Position numbers and translations under genes: made by a program. The notes beneath the pieces were generated by a model that was not told the origin of the DNA, made no database searches, and worked only from the letters and a program-made list of their open reading frames with translations. A DNA stretch of 64,000 nt from Citrobacter tructae (GTDB lineage Bacteria > Pseudomonadota > Gammaproteobacteria > Enterobacterales > Enterobacteriaceae), in contig NZ_CP038469.1 of NCBI RefSeq assembly GCF_004684345.1, forward strand, positions 3,038,001 through 3,102,000, written 5' to 3'. This document shows, piece after piece, positions 54,780 to 62,189 of this stretch (position 1 is the first letter of the stretch; each line of letters starts with the position of its first letter).

Positions 54780-56426
54780 TTAACGCCAGGCTTTATAACG
54801 GTTAATCAGACCGTTAGTCGAGCAGTCATGGCTGTTGATCTCTTTATCATCGTTCAGCTCTGGCAGAATACGGTTCGCCAGCTGTTTGCCCAGCTCAACG
54901 CCCCACTGATCGAAGGTGAAGATGTTCAGGATAGCGCCCTGAGTAAAGATTTTGTGCTCATACAGCGCAATCAGCGCACCCAGGCTGAACGGGGTGATTT
55001 CGCGCAGCAGGATGGAGTTAGTTGGACGGTTGCCTTCGAACACTTTGAATGGCACGACGTGGTCAAGCGTAGCCGGATCTTTACCCTGGTCGCGGTATTC
55101 TTGTTCAACCACTTCACGAGACTTGCCGAACGCCAGCGCTTCGGTCTGCGCGAAGAAGTTAGACAGCAGTTTCGGATGATGATCAGACAGCGGGTTATGC
55201 GTGATAGCCGGGGCGATGAAATCGCACGGCACCATTTTGGTCCCCTGGTGGATCAACTGATAGAACGCGTGCTGACCGTTAGTACCCGGCTCACCCCAGA
55301 TGATTGGGCCAGTCTGGTAATCCACCGCGTTGCCGTTACGGTCAACGTATTTACCGTTGGATTCCATGTTGCCCTGCTGGAAGTAGGCCGCGAAACGGTG
55401 CATATACTGGTCATACGGCAGAATCGCTTCGGTTTCGGCACCGAAGAAATTGTTGTACCAGATACCAATCAGCGCCAGCAGCACTGGCAGGTTTTTCTCA
55501 GCCGGAGTGGTGGAGAAGTGTTTGTCCATCGCGTGCGCGCCGGAGAGCAGCTCAACGAAATTGTCGTAGCCCACAGACAAGATAATGGACAAGCCAATAG
55601 CGGACCACAGGGAATAACGGCCGCCGACCCAGTCCCAGAATTCAAACATGTTGGCGGTATCAATACCGAATTCGCCAACCGCTTTACCGTTGGTGGACAG
55701 CGCCGCGAAGTGTTTGGCAACGTGCTTGTTGTCGCCTGCGGTCGCCAGGAACCAGTCGCGCGCGCTGTGGGCGTTAGTCATGGTTTCCTGGGTGGTGAAG
55801 GTTTTAGAAGCGACCAGGAACAGCGTGGTTTCCGGGTTAACTTTTTTCAGCACTTCGGCGATGTGCGTACCATCGACGTTAGACACAAAGTGCATATTCA
55901 GGTGATTTTTGTACGGACGCAGCGCTTCGGTCACCATGAACGGGCCGAGGTCAGAGCCGCCAATACCGATATTCACCACGTCAGTGATAGCTTTGCCGGT
56001 GTAACCTTTCCAGCTGCCGGAGATAATCGCTTCAGAGAAGGATTTCATCTTTTCCAGCACCGCGTTCACTTCCGGCATCACATCTTTGCCGTCAACGATG
56101 ATCGGGGTATTGCTACGGTTGCGCAGCGCCACGTGCAGCACCGCACGGTCTTCGGTACGGTTAATCTTCTCACCGGAGAACATGGACTTGATGGCACCGC
56201 TCAGGTCCGTCTCTTTTGCCAGATCCTGCAGTTTCGCCAGCGTTTCTTCGGTAATGCGGTTTTTGGAGAAATCCACCAGCATCAAATCGTCAAACGTTGC
56301 GGAAAATTTGCTGAAACGATCGCTATCTTTCGCGAACAGGTCCGCGATCGTAACGTCTTTCATCTCTTCAAAGTGTTTTTGTAGTGCCTGCCAGGCTGAG
56401 GTCTGCGTTGGATTGATGTTTTTCAT
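54780..56426 (-). CDS. pgi: Glucose-6-phosphate isomerase
   Basis: A 548-residue glycolytic isomerase converting glucose 6-phosphate and fructose 6-phosphate. The PGI signatures are NIGIGGSDLGPFMVTEAL, the loop SKTFTTQETMTN and the C-terminal FDQWGVELGKQLA. The ATG at 56426 (MKNINPTQTSAWQAL) follows a GAG-type site. The C terminus lacks the last glycine of the E. coli protein. The long plus-strand open frame opposite this gene is a shadow. Confidence 0.99.
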   Translation of the reverse strand: MKNINPTQTSAWQALQKHFEEMKDVTIADLFAKDSDRFSKFSATFDDLMLVDFSKNRITEETLAKLQDLAKETDLSGAIKSMFSGEKINRTEDRAVLHVALRNRSNTPIIVDGKDVMPEVNAVLEKMKSFSEAIISGSWKGYTGKAITDVVNIGIGGSDLGPFMVTEALRPYKNHLNMHFVSNVDGTHIAEVLKKVNPETTLFLVASKTFTTQETMTNAHSARDWFLATAGDNKHVAKHFAALSTNGKAVGEFGIDTANMFEFWDWVGGRYSLWSAIGLSIILSVGYDNFVELLSGAHAMDKHFSTTPAEKNLPVLLALIGIWYNNFFGAETEAILPYDQYMHRFAAYFQQGNMESNGKYVDRNGNAVDYQTGPIIWGEPGTNGQHAFYQLIHQGTKMVPCDFIAPAITHNPLSDHHPKLLSNFFAQTEALAFGKSREVVEQEYRDQGKDPATLDHVVPFKVFEGNRPTNSILLREITPFSLGALIALYEHKIFTQGAILNIFTFDQWGVELGKQLANRILPELNDDKEINSHDCSTNGLINRYKAWR

Positions 56427-56739
56427 TAGCAATACTCTTCTGATTTTGAGAATTGTGACTGAGATCGATTGTAACGCCAGTCACAGAAAAGTGTGATTGT
56501 TTTAGTGCCGTTGCCAGGGCATCCGCCAAACGAGGCTAAAAAGTATAGCGGTTATCAGCGTTGTTATTAGTACCGTTACTCAACGCCGTTGCAGCATGAA
56601 AAATCCGCATAATCCCGTCGTTGACAGCACAGGCTACACATTTTATTTATAAATACGGTATTTGCATTTGCGCCTGCACCGGTTTCCGTTCTGCCTTTGT
56701 GCCATGGTCGCTCTATTCATTCCCTGACACGAGGTAGTT
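56427..56739. promoter_or_regulatory. pgi-lysC intergenic region, no lysine riboswitch
   Basis: Holds the divergent promoters of pgi and lysC. A TTGACA near 56623-56628 with a TATTTA/TATAAA -10 some 17-22 bases later would give a lysC leader of about 90 bases. The end of the leader (TTCCCTGACACGAGGTAGTT) is shared with E. coli, but the roughly 170-nt L-box aptamer present upstream of E. coli lysC is not there: none of its conserved AGGGGGTGC or GCCGAGG blocks occurs in these 313 bases. Confidence 0.7.
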
Positions 56740-58089
56740 ATGACTGATGTAGTTGTCTCCAAGTTTGGCGGTACCAGCGTCGCGGATTTCGACGCCATGA
56801 ACCGCAGTGCTGATGTGGTCCTTTCTGATGCCAGCGTACGTCTGGTAGTGCTTTCCGCATCCGCCGGGGTCACCAATCTGCTGGTGGCGTTAGCTGAAGG
56901 ACTGGAGGCAACTGAACGCTTCGAGAAACTCGATACCCTTCGCCAGATTCAATTCAATATTCTGGAGCGTTTGCGTTATCCGAACGTGATCCGCGAAGAG
57001 ATCGAACGTCTGCTGGAAAATATTACCACGCTGGCAGAAGCGGCTTCGCTGGCAACGTCAACCGCTCTGACCGACGAACTGGTCAGCCACGGCGAGCTGA
57101 TGTCCACCCTGCTGTTTGTGGAAATCCTGCGCGAGCGCAATGTTCAGGCGCAGTGGTTTGACGTGCGAAAAGTAATGCGTACCAACGATCGTTTTGGTCG
57201 CGCCGAGCCGGATGTCACGGCACTGGCTGAACTGGCAACGCTGCAGCTGGCGCCGCGTCTGGCAGAAGGCCTGGTGATAACTCAGGGCTTTATCGGCAGC
57301 GAAAGCAAAGGCCGCACGACCACGCTGGGGCGTGGCGGCAGCGACTATACCGCCGCCTTACTGGCAGAAGCCCTGCACGCCACGCGCGTCGATATCTGGA
57401 CCGATGTTCCTGGCATCTACACCACCGATCCGCGCGTTGTACCGTCAGCACAACGTATTGATGAAATTGCCTTCGAAGAGGCCGCAGAAATGGCCACCTT
57501 CGGCGCAAAAGTTCTGCATCCGGCGACGCTGCTTCCTGCTGTCCGTAGCGATATTCCGGTATTTGTCGGCTCCAGCAAAGATCCCAAAGCGGGCGGTACG
57601 CTGGTGTGCAATAAAACCGAGAATCCACCGCTATTTCGCGCCCTGGCACTGCGTCGCAAGCAAACGCTGCTGACGCTGCATAGCCTGAATATGCTGCACT
57701 CTCGCGGGTTTTTAGCGGAAGTTTTCGGCATCCTGGCACGCCACAATATCTCAGTGGATTTGATAACAACCTCAGAAGTCAGCGTCGCGCTGACTCTGGA
57801 TACCACCGGTTCAACATCCACCGGTGATACGCTGCTAACACAATCCCTGCTGATGGAACTGTCTGCGCTGTGCCGGGTGGAAGTTGAAGAAGGTCTGGCG
57901 CTGGTCGCGCTGATTGGCAATGACTTATCTAAAGCCTGTGGCGTGGGTAAAGAGGTGTTCGGCGTGCTGGAACCGTTCAACATTCGAATGATTTGCTACG
58001 GCGCATCCAGCCATAACCTATGCTTCCTGGTGCCAGGTGCTGAAGCCGAGCAGGCGGTACAAAAGCTGCATCATAATTTGTTTGAGTAA
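56740..58089 (+). CDS. lysC: Lysine-sensitive aspartokinase III
   Basis: A 449-residue monofunctional aspartate kinase that starts the aspartate amino acid pathway. The kinase domain begins with VSKFGGTSVAD and includes the GRGGSDYTAALLAEAL motif. Two ACT domains at the C terminus (about residues 310-449) bind lysine for feedback control, with SEVSVALTLD visible. Length equals E. coli LysC. The usual lysine riboswitch in the leader is missing (see findings). Confidence 0.98.
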   Translation: MTDVVVSKFGGTSVADFDAMNRSADVVLSDASVRLVVLSASAGVTNLLVALAEGLEATERFEKLDTLRQIQFNILERLRYPNVIREEIERLLENITTLAEAASLATSTALTDELVSHGELMSTLLFVEILRERNVQAQWFDVRKVMRTNDRFGRAEPDVTALAELATLQLAPRLAEGLVITQGFIGSESKGRTTTLGRGGSDYTAALLAEALHATRVDIWTDVPGIYTTDPRVVPSAQRIDEIAFEEAAEMATFGAKVLHPATLLPAVRSDIPVFVGSSKDPKAGGTLVCNKTENPPLFRALALRRKQTLLTLHSLNMLHSRGFLAEVFGILARHNISVDLITTSEVSVALTLDTTGSTSTGDTLLTQSLLMELSALCRVEVEEGLALVALIGNDLSKACGVGKEVFGVLEPFNIRMICYGASSHNLCFLVPGAEAEQAVQKLHHNLFE

Positions 58090-58101
58090 GTAGAAGTCAA
58101 C

Positions 58102-58133
58102 GCCCGATGGTTCTTGCGCCATCGGGCATTTTC
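58102..58133 (+). terminator. lysC terminator
   Basis: GCCCGATGG, an 8-base loop, CCATCGGGC, then ATTTTC. Its right edge touches the stop codon of the convergent nucleotidyltransferase gene. Confidence 0.88.
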
Positions 58134-58917
58134 ACCGCATCACCGTGTCATATAACAGTCTGTCCAGTTCCCTGGCATCCCCTTCCCGACTGTCCGGTAA
58201 CGTGGGCGGGATTTCTCCTCTCTCCAGTTCGGCGCGGATAAACGCATGTAACAATGGACGACGCGGACCATACTCAGCCTCACCTGACCGCTGTTTGCGT
58301 GCCAACAATTCGTCGATTTCCTGACGCAATGGCGCATCCAGTTCACTTCCCGCCAGCAGATCGGCAAAACGCATCGGCGGCACGCCCTTCCCTGCTTCCA
58401 CCCAACGCACCGCCAACAGTGGTCGCAGAACGTAGAAATACTTCTTCAATCGCACGTCGTCGCCCTGCAGATAACCGCGAAAGTTTTTCCGCGCCATCGA
58501 GTAGTAGTGCCAGCGGGCACGTAGCGGGGAAAACCATTTAGGCACCAACGTCTTCAGCGCCGACACCGCCACTTCATCCTGCAGATAGATCACCGGCGAA
58601 TCCAGCCACTCGATAAGCGTCGGGTTTGCGCCTTTGAGTAACCCCAGCGCCTTGCGCCACTCCCAGCCGCACACGTCCAGCTCATCATCTATCGGCAGCT
58701 CGATAACATCTCGTGGCGCTTCGACCCGCAGATACCATTCGGGGGGATGAACATAGAGAAATCGCACGTCGTAATCGCTGTCCGGCGAGGCAAATCCCCA
58801 ACCACGGCTGCCGGACTCGCAGGCATACAACACCCTGACGCCATAACGCTGCTCAACCTCTTTTAGCTGGCGCGATACCCTTTCGCGCATCGCGCTTTCC
58901 ACAGCGTTGTTGCTCAT
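58132..58917 (-). CDS. RlaP-type polymerase-beta-fold nucleotidyltransferase
   Basis: A 261-residue protein with the nucleotidyltransferase signature ESGSRGWGFASPDSDYDVRFLYV (about residues 34-56), in which the GS and the DxD carboxylates needed for metal binding are intact. The segment DVRLKKYFYVLRPLLAVRWVE fits the RlaP family (PF10127), named from comparative genomics as RNA-ligase-associated polymerase beta. It starts 5 bases after the slipin stop, and its AAGGAT ribosome site lies inside the slipin end, so translation is coupled. Context suggests addition of nucleotides to, or healing of, RNA ends. The polynucleotide substrate is not proven. Confidence 0.85.
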   Translation of the reverse strand: MSNNAVESAMRERVSRQLKEVEQRYGVRVLYACESGSRGWGFASPDSDYDVRFLYVHPPEWYLRVEAPRDVIELPIDDELDVCGWEWRKALGLLKGANPTLIEWLDSPVIYLQDEVAVSALKTLVPKWFSPLRARWHYYSMARKNFRGYLQGDDVRLKKYFYVLRPLLAVRWVEAGKGVPPMRFADLLAGSELDAPLRQEIDELLARKQRSGEAEYGPRRPLLHAFIRAELERGEIPPTLPDSREGDARELDRLLYDTVMR

Positions 58918-58922
58918 TTTTG

Positions 58923-60050
58923 TTATCCTTTTATGTTCACGAGACCGTGCAGCACCTGGTCCAGGCCACCGAATACCGAGATTTTATCGATTCGCTCCGC
59001 CACTCTTTCGAGGGTTTCCAGCTCTTTTAAACGCAGCGCTACCGGGTTGTTTTCCATCACTTTTGCGGTATTCAACAACGATCGCGTCGCGGCGGTCTCT
59101 TCACGACGACGGATCACGTTGGCCTGGGCGGATTTTTCCGCTTCAACCAGTTGCGACAAAATGGCCTTCATATCGCCCGGCAGGACGATATCTTTCACGC
59201 CCAGCGAAGCCACCTCGATGCCAAACGGTGTCATTCGGGCTTTCACCTGTGCGCTCACCACTTCATCGATCACCTGCTTATCTTCCAGCAGTTCGTCCAG
59301 CGTACGCGTTCCCACCACTTCACGCAGTGCAAACTGCAACTCGCGGTAAAGGTGCTCCAGCGGTTTTGTCAGTTGGCCAAAAGCCAGCAACACATCGCTG
59401 TAACGCCAGTTCGCCGCCAGGTTTAAACGCAGGTTGACCTTATCTTTGGTCAGGATCTCCTGGCCGCCGACCTCCAGCACCTGTAAACGAGTATCAACGA
59501 CTTCCGCTTCAATCAGATGGTTTACCTTCCAGTAAGCTGTTAATCCTGGCGGTAACAGCGCCTGGGTTTCGCCATCAATTTTCAGCACACCGACGTGCCA
59601 CGCCGGAACCTGCACCGTTAAGATAGCTTCGCGTCCTTTCACCGCACCGCTGCGACGGGGCTGTAACACCGCGTTCATCACGTCAACAGGAACCAAAACC
59701 TGACGCGTATCCATGCGCACCAGCTTCAGTGCCTCATCGGCCTGCCAGTACAGACGGCGCGTTGCCGGTGGCAGGATCTCCTGCAAAACGCCATTGACGT
59801 ACAACGCCCCGGCTTCGGTGTCCATCGTATCCGCGACCAGGCAGTAACGTTCCACCCAGGAAGGCTGAAAGCGGCGCAAATACTCCGCTAACGCTTCCGG
59901 TACTTCGCTGCCATCCCTATTAACGATCAGCACTTCTGGGGTGTTAAACCACGGTAAACGGTGCTGACCCGCTTCCAGTGTCTGATAGTAATCACCCTCG
60001 CGGGATAAAAGACCTAACTGCGCTTTTTGTATAGTGATTTTCTTAGCCAT
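58923..60050 (-). CDS. Slipin/SPFH (band 7) protein
   Basis: A 375-residue SPFH-domain protein. The middle (about residues 150-320) contains the slipin-like blocks ILTKDKVNLRLNLAANWRYSD, LQFALREVVGTRTLDELLEDK and YGIEV-type ASLGVKDIVLPGDMKAIL, followed by a charged helical coil (EAEKSAQANVIRRREETAATRSLL). No strong N-terminal membrane hairpin is seen, unlike stomatins. The ATG at 60050 follows AAGGAATATAAA; the frame start at 60125 lies in the RNA leader. It precedes the RlaP gene in an RtcR-controlled unit. SPFH proteins form oligomeric scaffolds; a role in RNA repair is inferred from context only. Confidence 0.85.
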   Translation of the reverse strand: MAKKITIQKAQLGLLSREGDYYQTLEAGQHRLPWFNTPEVLIVNRDGSEVPEALAEYLRRFQPSWVERYCLVADTMDTEAGALYVNGVLQEILPPATRRLYWQADEALKLVRMDTRQVLVPVDVMNAVLQPRRSGAVKGREAILTVQVPAWHVGVLKIDGETQALLPPGLTAYWKVNHLIEAEVVDTRLQVLEVGGQEILTKDKVNLRLNLAANWRYSDVLLAFGQLTKPLEHLYRELQFALREVVGTRTLDELLEDKQVIDEVVSAQVKARMTPFGIEVASLGVKDIVLPGDMKAILSQLVEAEKSAQANVIRRREETAATRSLLNTAKVMENNPVALRLKELETLERVAERIDKISVFGGLDQVLHGLVNIKG

Positions 60051-60150
60051 TTTATATTCCTTAACGTCGTTCAGGCGCGGGTGCAGGGGCGAAGCGGCAG
60101 GGGAATTCCCTTTTGCCTGTCGCACGGCATCTTTACCGGCAACCTGTTCT

Positions 60151-60176
60151 GGAGCGTGCTAACTGCGCATTGCTCC
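60151..60176 (-). other. Second structured hairpin in the RNA leader
   Basis: On the minus strand GGAGC and GCTCC enclose AATGCGCAGTTAGCAC, with an inner TGC/GCA pairing. The inner CGCAGTTAGC resembles a tRNA D-arm, but no T-arm follows. It lies between the tRNA-like RNA and the slipin start. Confidence 0.45.
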
Positions 60177-60209
60177 GTTTTATTTCTATGATTAACAACC
60201 AGTTTCATT

Positions 60210-60266
60210 GGGAGAATGAATCGGGAATCGAACCCGTTGGGTGTCATCGGCTGACGGAACACTCCC
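60210..60266 (-). ncRNA. tRNA-like RNA without anticodon arm
   Basis: On the minus strand a 57-nt segment begins GGGAGTG and ends CATTCTCCC, pairing as a broken 7-bp acceptor stem (GGGAG/CTCCC plus TG/CA beyond a 2-nt bulge). A T-arm CGGG-TTCGATT-CCCG has the canonical T-loop, and GTCA-GCCGA-TGAC forms a D-arm-like hairpin. There is no anticodon arm and no encoded CCA. It resembles the tRNA-mimicking module of bacterial Y RNAs (YrlA), which Salmonella encodes in its rtc operon. The fold is a hand prediction, and exact transcript ends are unknown. Confidence 0.65.
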
Positions 60267-60345
60267 GGAAAACAGCCTGTGCCGTTCCTGACGTGCCGGC
60301 GGGGTTTAACCCCCTGCGCTTTCAGCGTGATTGACGCAAGTGTTA

Positions 60346-60362
60346 TTGCCAGAAGCGTGCCA
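60346..60362 (-). promoter_or_regulatory. Sigma-54 promoter of the tRNA-like/slipin/RlaP unit
   Basis: TGGCACGCTTCTGGCAA on the minus strand has TGGCACG at -24 and TGGCA at -12 with the correct spacing (consensus TGGCACG-N4-TTGCA, one change). The predicted start is near 60336. Confidence 0.88.
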
Positions 60363-60389
60363 AGAATTAAAACTGGTATGATTAATTTT

Positions 60390-60402
60390 TAATTAATTGA
60401 TT
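60390..60402 (-). promoter_or_regulatory. IHF-like site
   Basis: AATCAATTAATTA on the minus strand matches WATCAA-N4-TTR at every fixed position. It lies about 30-50 bases upstream of the sigma-54 promoter, in AT-rich DNA where bending would bring the activator RtcR to the polymerase. Confidence 0.65.
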
Positions 60403-60497
60403 TTTATGATTTTAATTATTTTCACCAATAATGGCGGTTGTCTCGGTGGGTTAAATTTTTTATCTTTTATTCTCTTATTTATCTTTTTGGATAAACC

Positions 60498-62078
60498 ATG
60501 AAGAAGCGACGGGTAGTGATTGGCGTACTGGGAACGGTGCTGGATAAGCGCGGCAAGCGAGCCAATCGGTTTAAGAAGTGGCGACCCACAGTTGGGCTAT
60601 GCCAACAGCCTGATTTCCCTGTCGACAGGCTGGAACTGCTCCACCAGCCACGCGATGAGAGCATGGCGCAAAGATTGATTGAAGACGTCGCGCTGCTTTC
60701 GCCTCACACCGAAGTTCGCCCGCATACCGTAACCATTAACGATCCGTGGGATTTTGAAGAGGTCTACGCCGCGTTTCTCGACTTTGCCACGAATTATGAA
60801 TTTGATACGGAAAACGAAGAGTATCTGGTGCACATCACCACCGGCACTCACGTGGCGCAGATCTGCTGGTTTTTGCTGACGGAAGCGCGCTACCTGCCCG
60901 CCAGCCTGCTGCAAACCAGCCCGGCGCCGAAAGGTTCCACTGATGAAGCCGTTGCCGCTGGCGTCTGCTCGGTTATCGACCTCGATTTAAATCGCTATGC
61001 CACGCTCACCAGTCGCTTTCAGCGCGAGCAGCAGCAGTCGGTCTCTTTTTTGAAAGCGGGGATTGATACGCGCAACGCCACGTTCAATAAACTGATCGAT
61101 CGCATTGAGCGGGTGGCTCTGCGTTCGACCGACCCGATCCTGCTGACCGGCCCTACCGGCGCGGGCAAATCCTTCCTCGCGAAACGTATTTTTCAGCTGC
61201 GCCAGTCGCGGCATCTGGTGGCGGGAAAACTGGTCGCGGTCAACTGCGCGACCCTACGCGGCGACAATGCGATGTCCACGTTATTTGGTCATGTGAAGGG
61301 GGCGTTTACCGGCGCACTCACAGCGCGGAGCGGATTGCTGCGAGAAGCGGATGGCGGTGTGCTGTTTCTCGATGAGATTGCCGAGTTGGGGCTGGACGAG
61401 CAGGCCATGCTGCTAAAAGCGATTGAAGAAAAAACCTTTTTTCCGTTTGGGTCGGACAAAGAAGTACACAGCGATTTTCAGCTGATTGCCGGAACCCATC
61501 GCAACATGCCGCAGTGGGTCGCTGAGGGCCGTTTTCGCGAGGATCTCTACGCGCGTATCAATATGTGGAGCTTCGCCCTGCCCGGTCTGGCGCAGCGGCG
61601 GGAAGATATCGCTCCGAACGTCGAGTATGAGCTGCAACGTTTTTCCAGCAACAAACAGACGCAGATCCGTTTCGATAAAGAGGCACGTGTTTGCTATCTG
61701 GCATTTGCCTGCTCCCCACAGGCGCAATGGCGCGGTAATTTTCGCGAGCTAAGCTCATCCATTGCGCGCATGGCGACGCTTGCCGAACAAGGTCGCATCA
61801 CCTTATCCCTTGTCGAAGAAGAGATTGCGCTGTTAAAGGAGAGTTGGCAGATCGCCGCTTCGCAACCTGAACTGGATATGGACATTGACCTGTTCGATCG
61901 CCGCCAGTTAGAAACGGTGCTGGAAGTGTGCCGCCGCTGCGCGTCGCTGTCGGAAGCCGGACGCGAACTGTTTGCCGTTTCGCGGCAGAAAAAAGCCAAT
62001 CCTAACGATGCGGACCGCCTGCGCAAATATCTCGCTCGTTTCGGGCTGAGCTGGGAAAACGTTCGCTGCGGAACATGA
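60498..62078 (+). CDS. rtcR: RtcR-type sigma-54-dependent activator
   Basis: A 526-residue activator of the RtcR family. The N-terminal CARF-type sensor (about residues 1-180) includes GVLGTVLDKRG and HITTGTHVAQICWFLLTEARYLPA. The AAA+ module has Walker A GPTGAGKS, the sigma-54 contact motif GAFTGA (in GHVKGAFTGALTAR) and Walker B VLFLDEIAELG. The C-terminal region (LFDRRQLETVLEVCRRCASLSEAGREL) is the DNA-binding helix-turn-helix. It is clearly diverged from the canonical E. coli RtcR that flanks rtcBA and is divergent from the tRNA-like/slipin/RlaP unit. Family members respond to RNA ends with 2',3'-cyclic phosphate. Confidence 0.9.
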   Translation: MKKRRVVIGVLGTVLDKRGKRANRFKKWRPTVGLCQQPDFPVDRLELLHQPRDESMAQRLIEDVALLSPHTEVRPHTVTINDPWDFEEVYAAFLDFATNYEFDTENEEYLVHITTGTHVAQICWFLLTEARYLPASLLQTSPAPKGSTDEAVAAGVCSVIDLDLNRYATLTSRFQREQQQSVSFLKAGIDTRNATFNKLIDRIERVALRSTDPILLTGPTGAGKSFLAKRIFQLRQSRHLVAGKLVAVNCATLRGDNAMSTLFGHVKGAFTGALTARSGLLREADGGVLFLDEIAELGLDEQAMLLKAIEEKTFFPFGSDKEVHSDFQLIAGTHRNMPQWVAEGRFREDLYARINMWSFALPGLAQRREDIAPNVEYELQRFSSNKQTQIRFDKEARVCYLAFACSPQAQWRGNFRELSSSIARMATLAEQGRITLSLVEEEIALLKESWQIAASQPELDMDIDLFDRRQLETVLEVCRRCASLSEAGRELFAVSRQKKANPNDADRLRKYLARFGLSWENVRCGT

Positions 62079-62126
62079 ACATAATTTGTTTGAATAATAT
62101 TCCATCACGCGATAAACAATAACTAT

Positions 62127-62152
62127 GGCCGGGCTCGATCCCGGCTTGTTTA
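62127..62152 (+). terminator. Weak terminator after rtcR
   Basis: GCCGGG, loop CTCGAT, CCCGGC, then TTGTTTAT. Confidence 0.6.
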
Positions 62153-62189
62153 TAACAACACAACACATTTCAATCGCAAGGAATACAAC

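Larger units (their letters stand above)
60051..60497. other. Leader and regulatory region between slipin and rtcR
   Basis: A 447-base gene-free region. From right to left on the minus strand it contains an AT-rich part with an IHF-like site (60390-60402), a sigma-54 promoter (60346-60362), a tRNA-like RNA (60210-60266), a second imperfect hairpin (60151-60176) and the slipin ribosome site. The transcript would carry a structured leader of about 285 nt. Confidence 0.75.

Noticed and set aside
54744..56384. A 546-codon plus-strand open frame opposite pgi
   Set aside because: It is fully antisense to the well conserved pgi gene, has no family resemblance and is rich in His/Arg/Val as expected of a codon-bias shadow.
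60210..60266. A normal aminoacylatable tRNA gene
   Set aside because: There is no anticodon arm and no encoded CCA, and the acceptor stem is broken, so I call it tRNA-like only.
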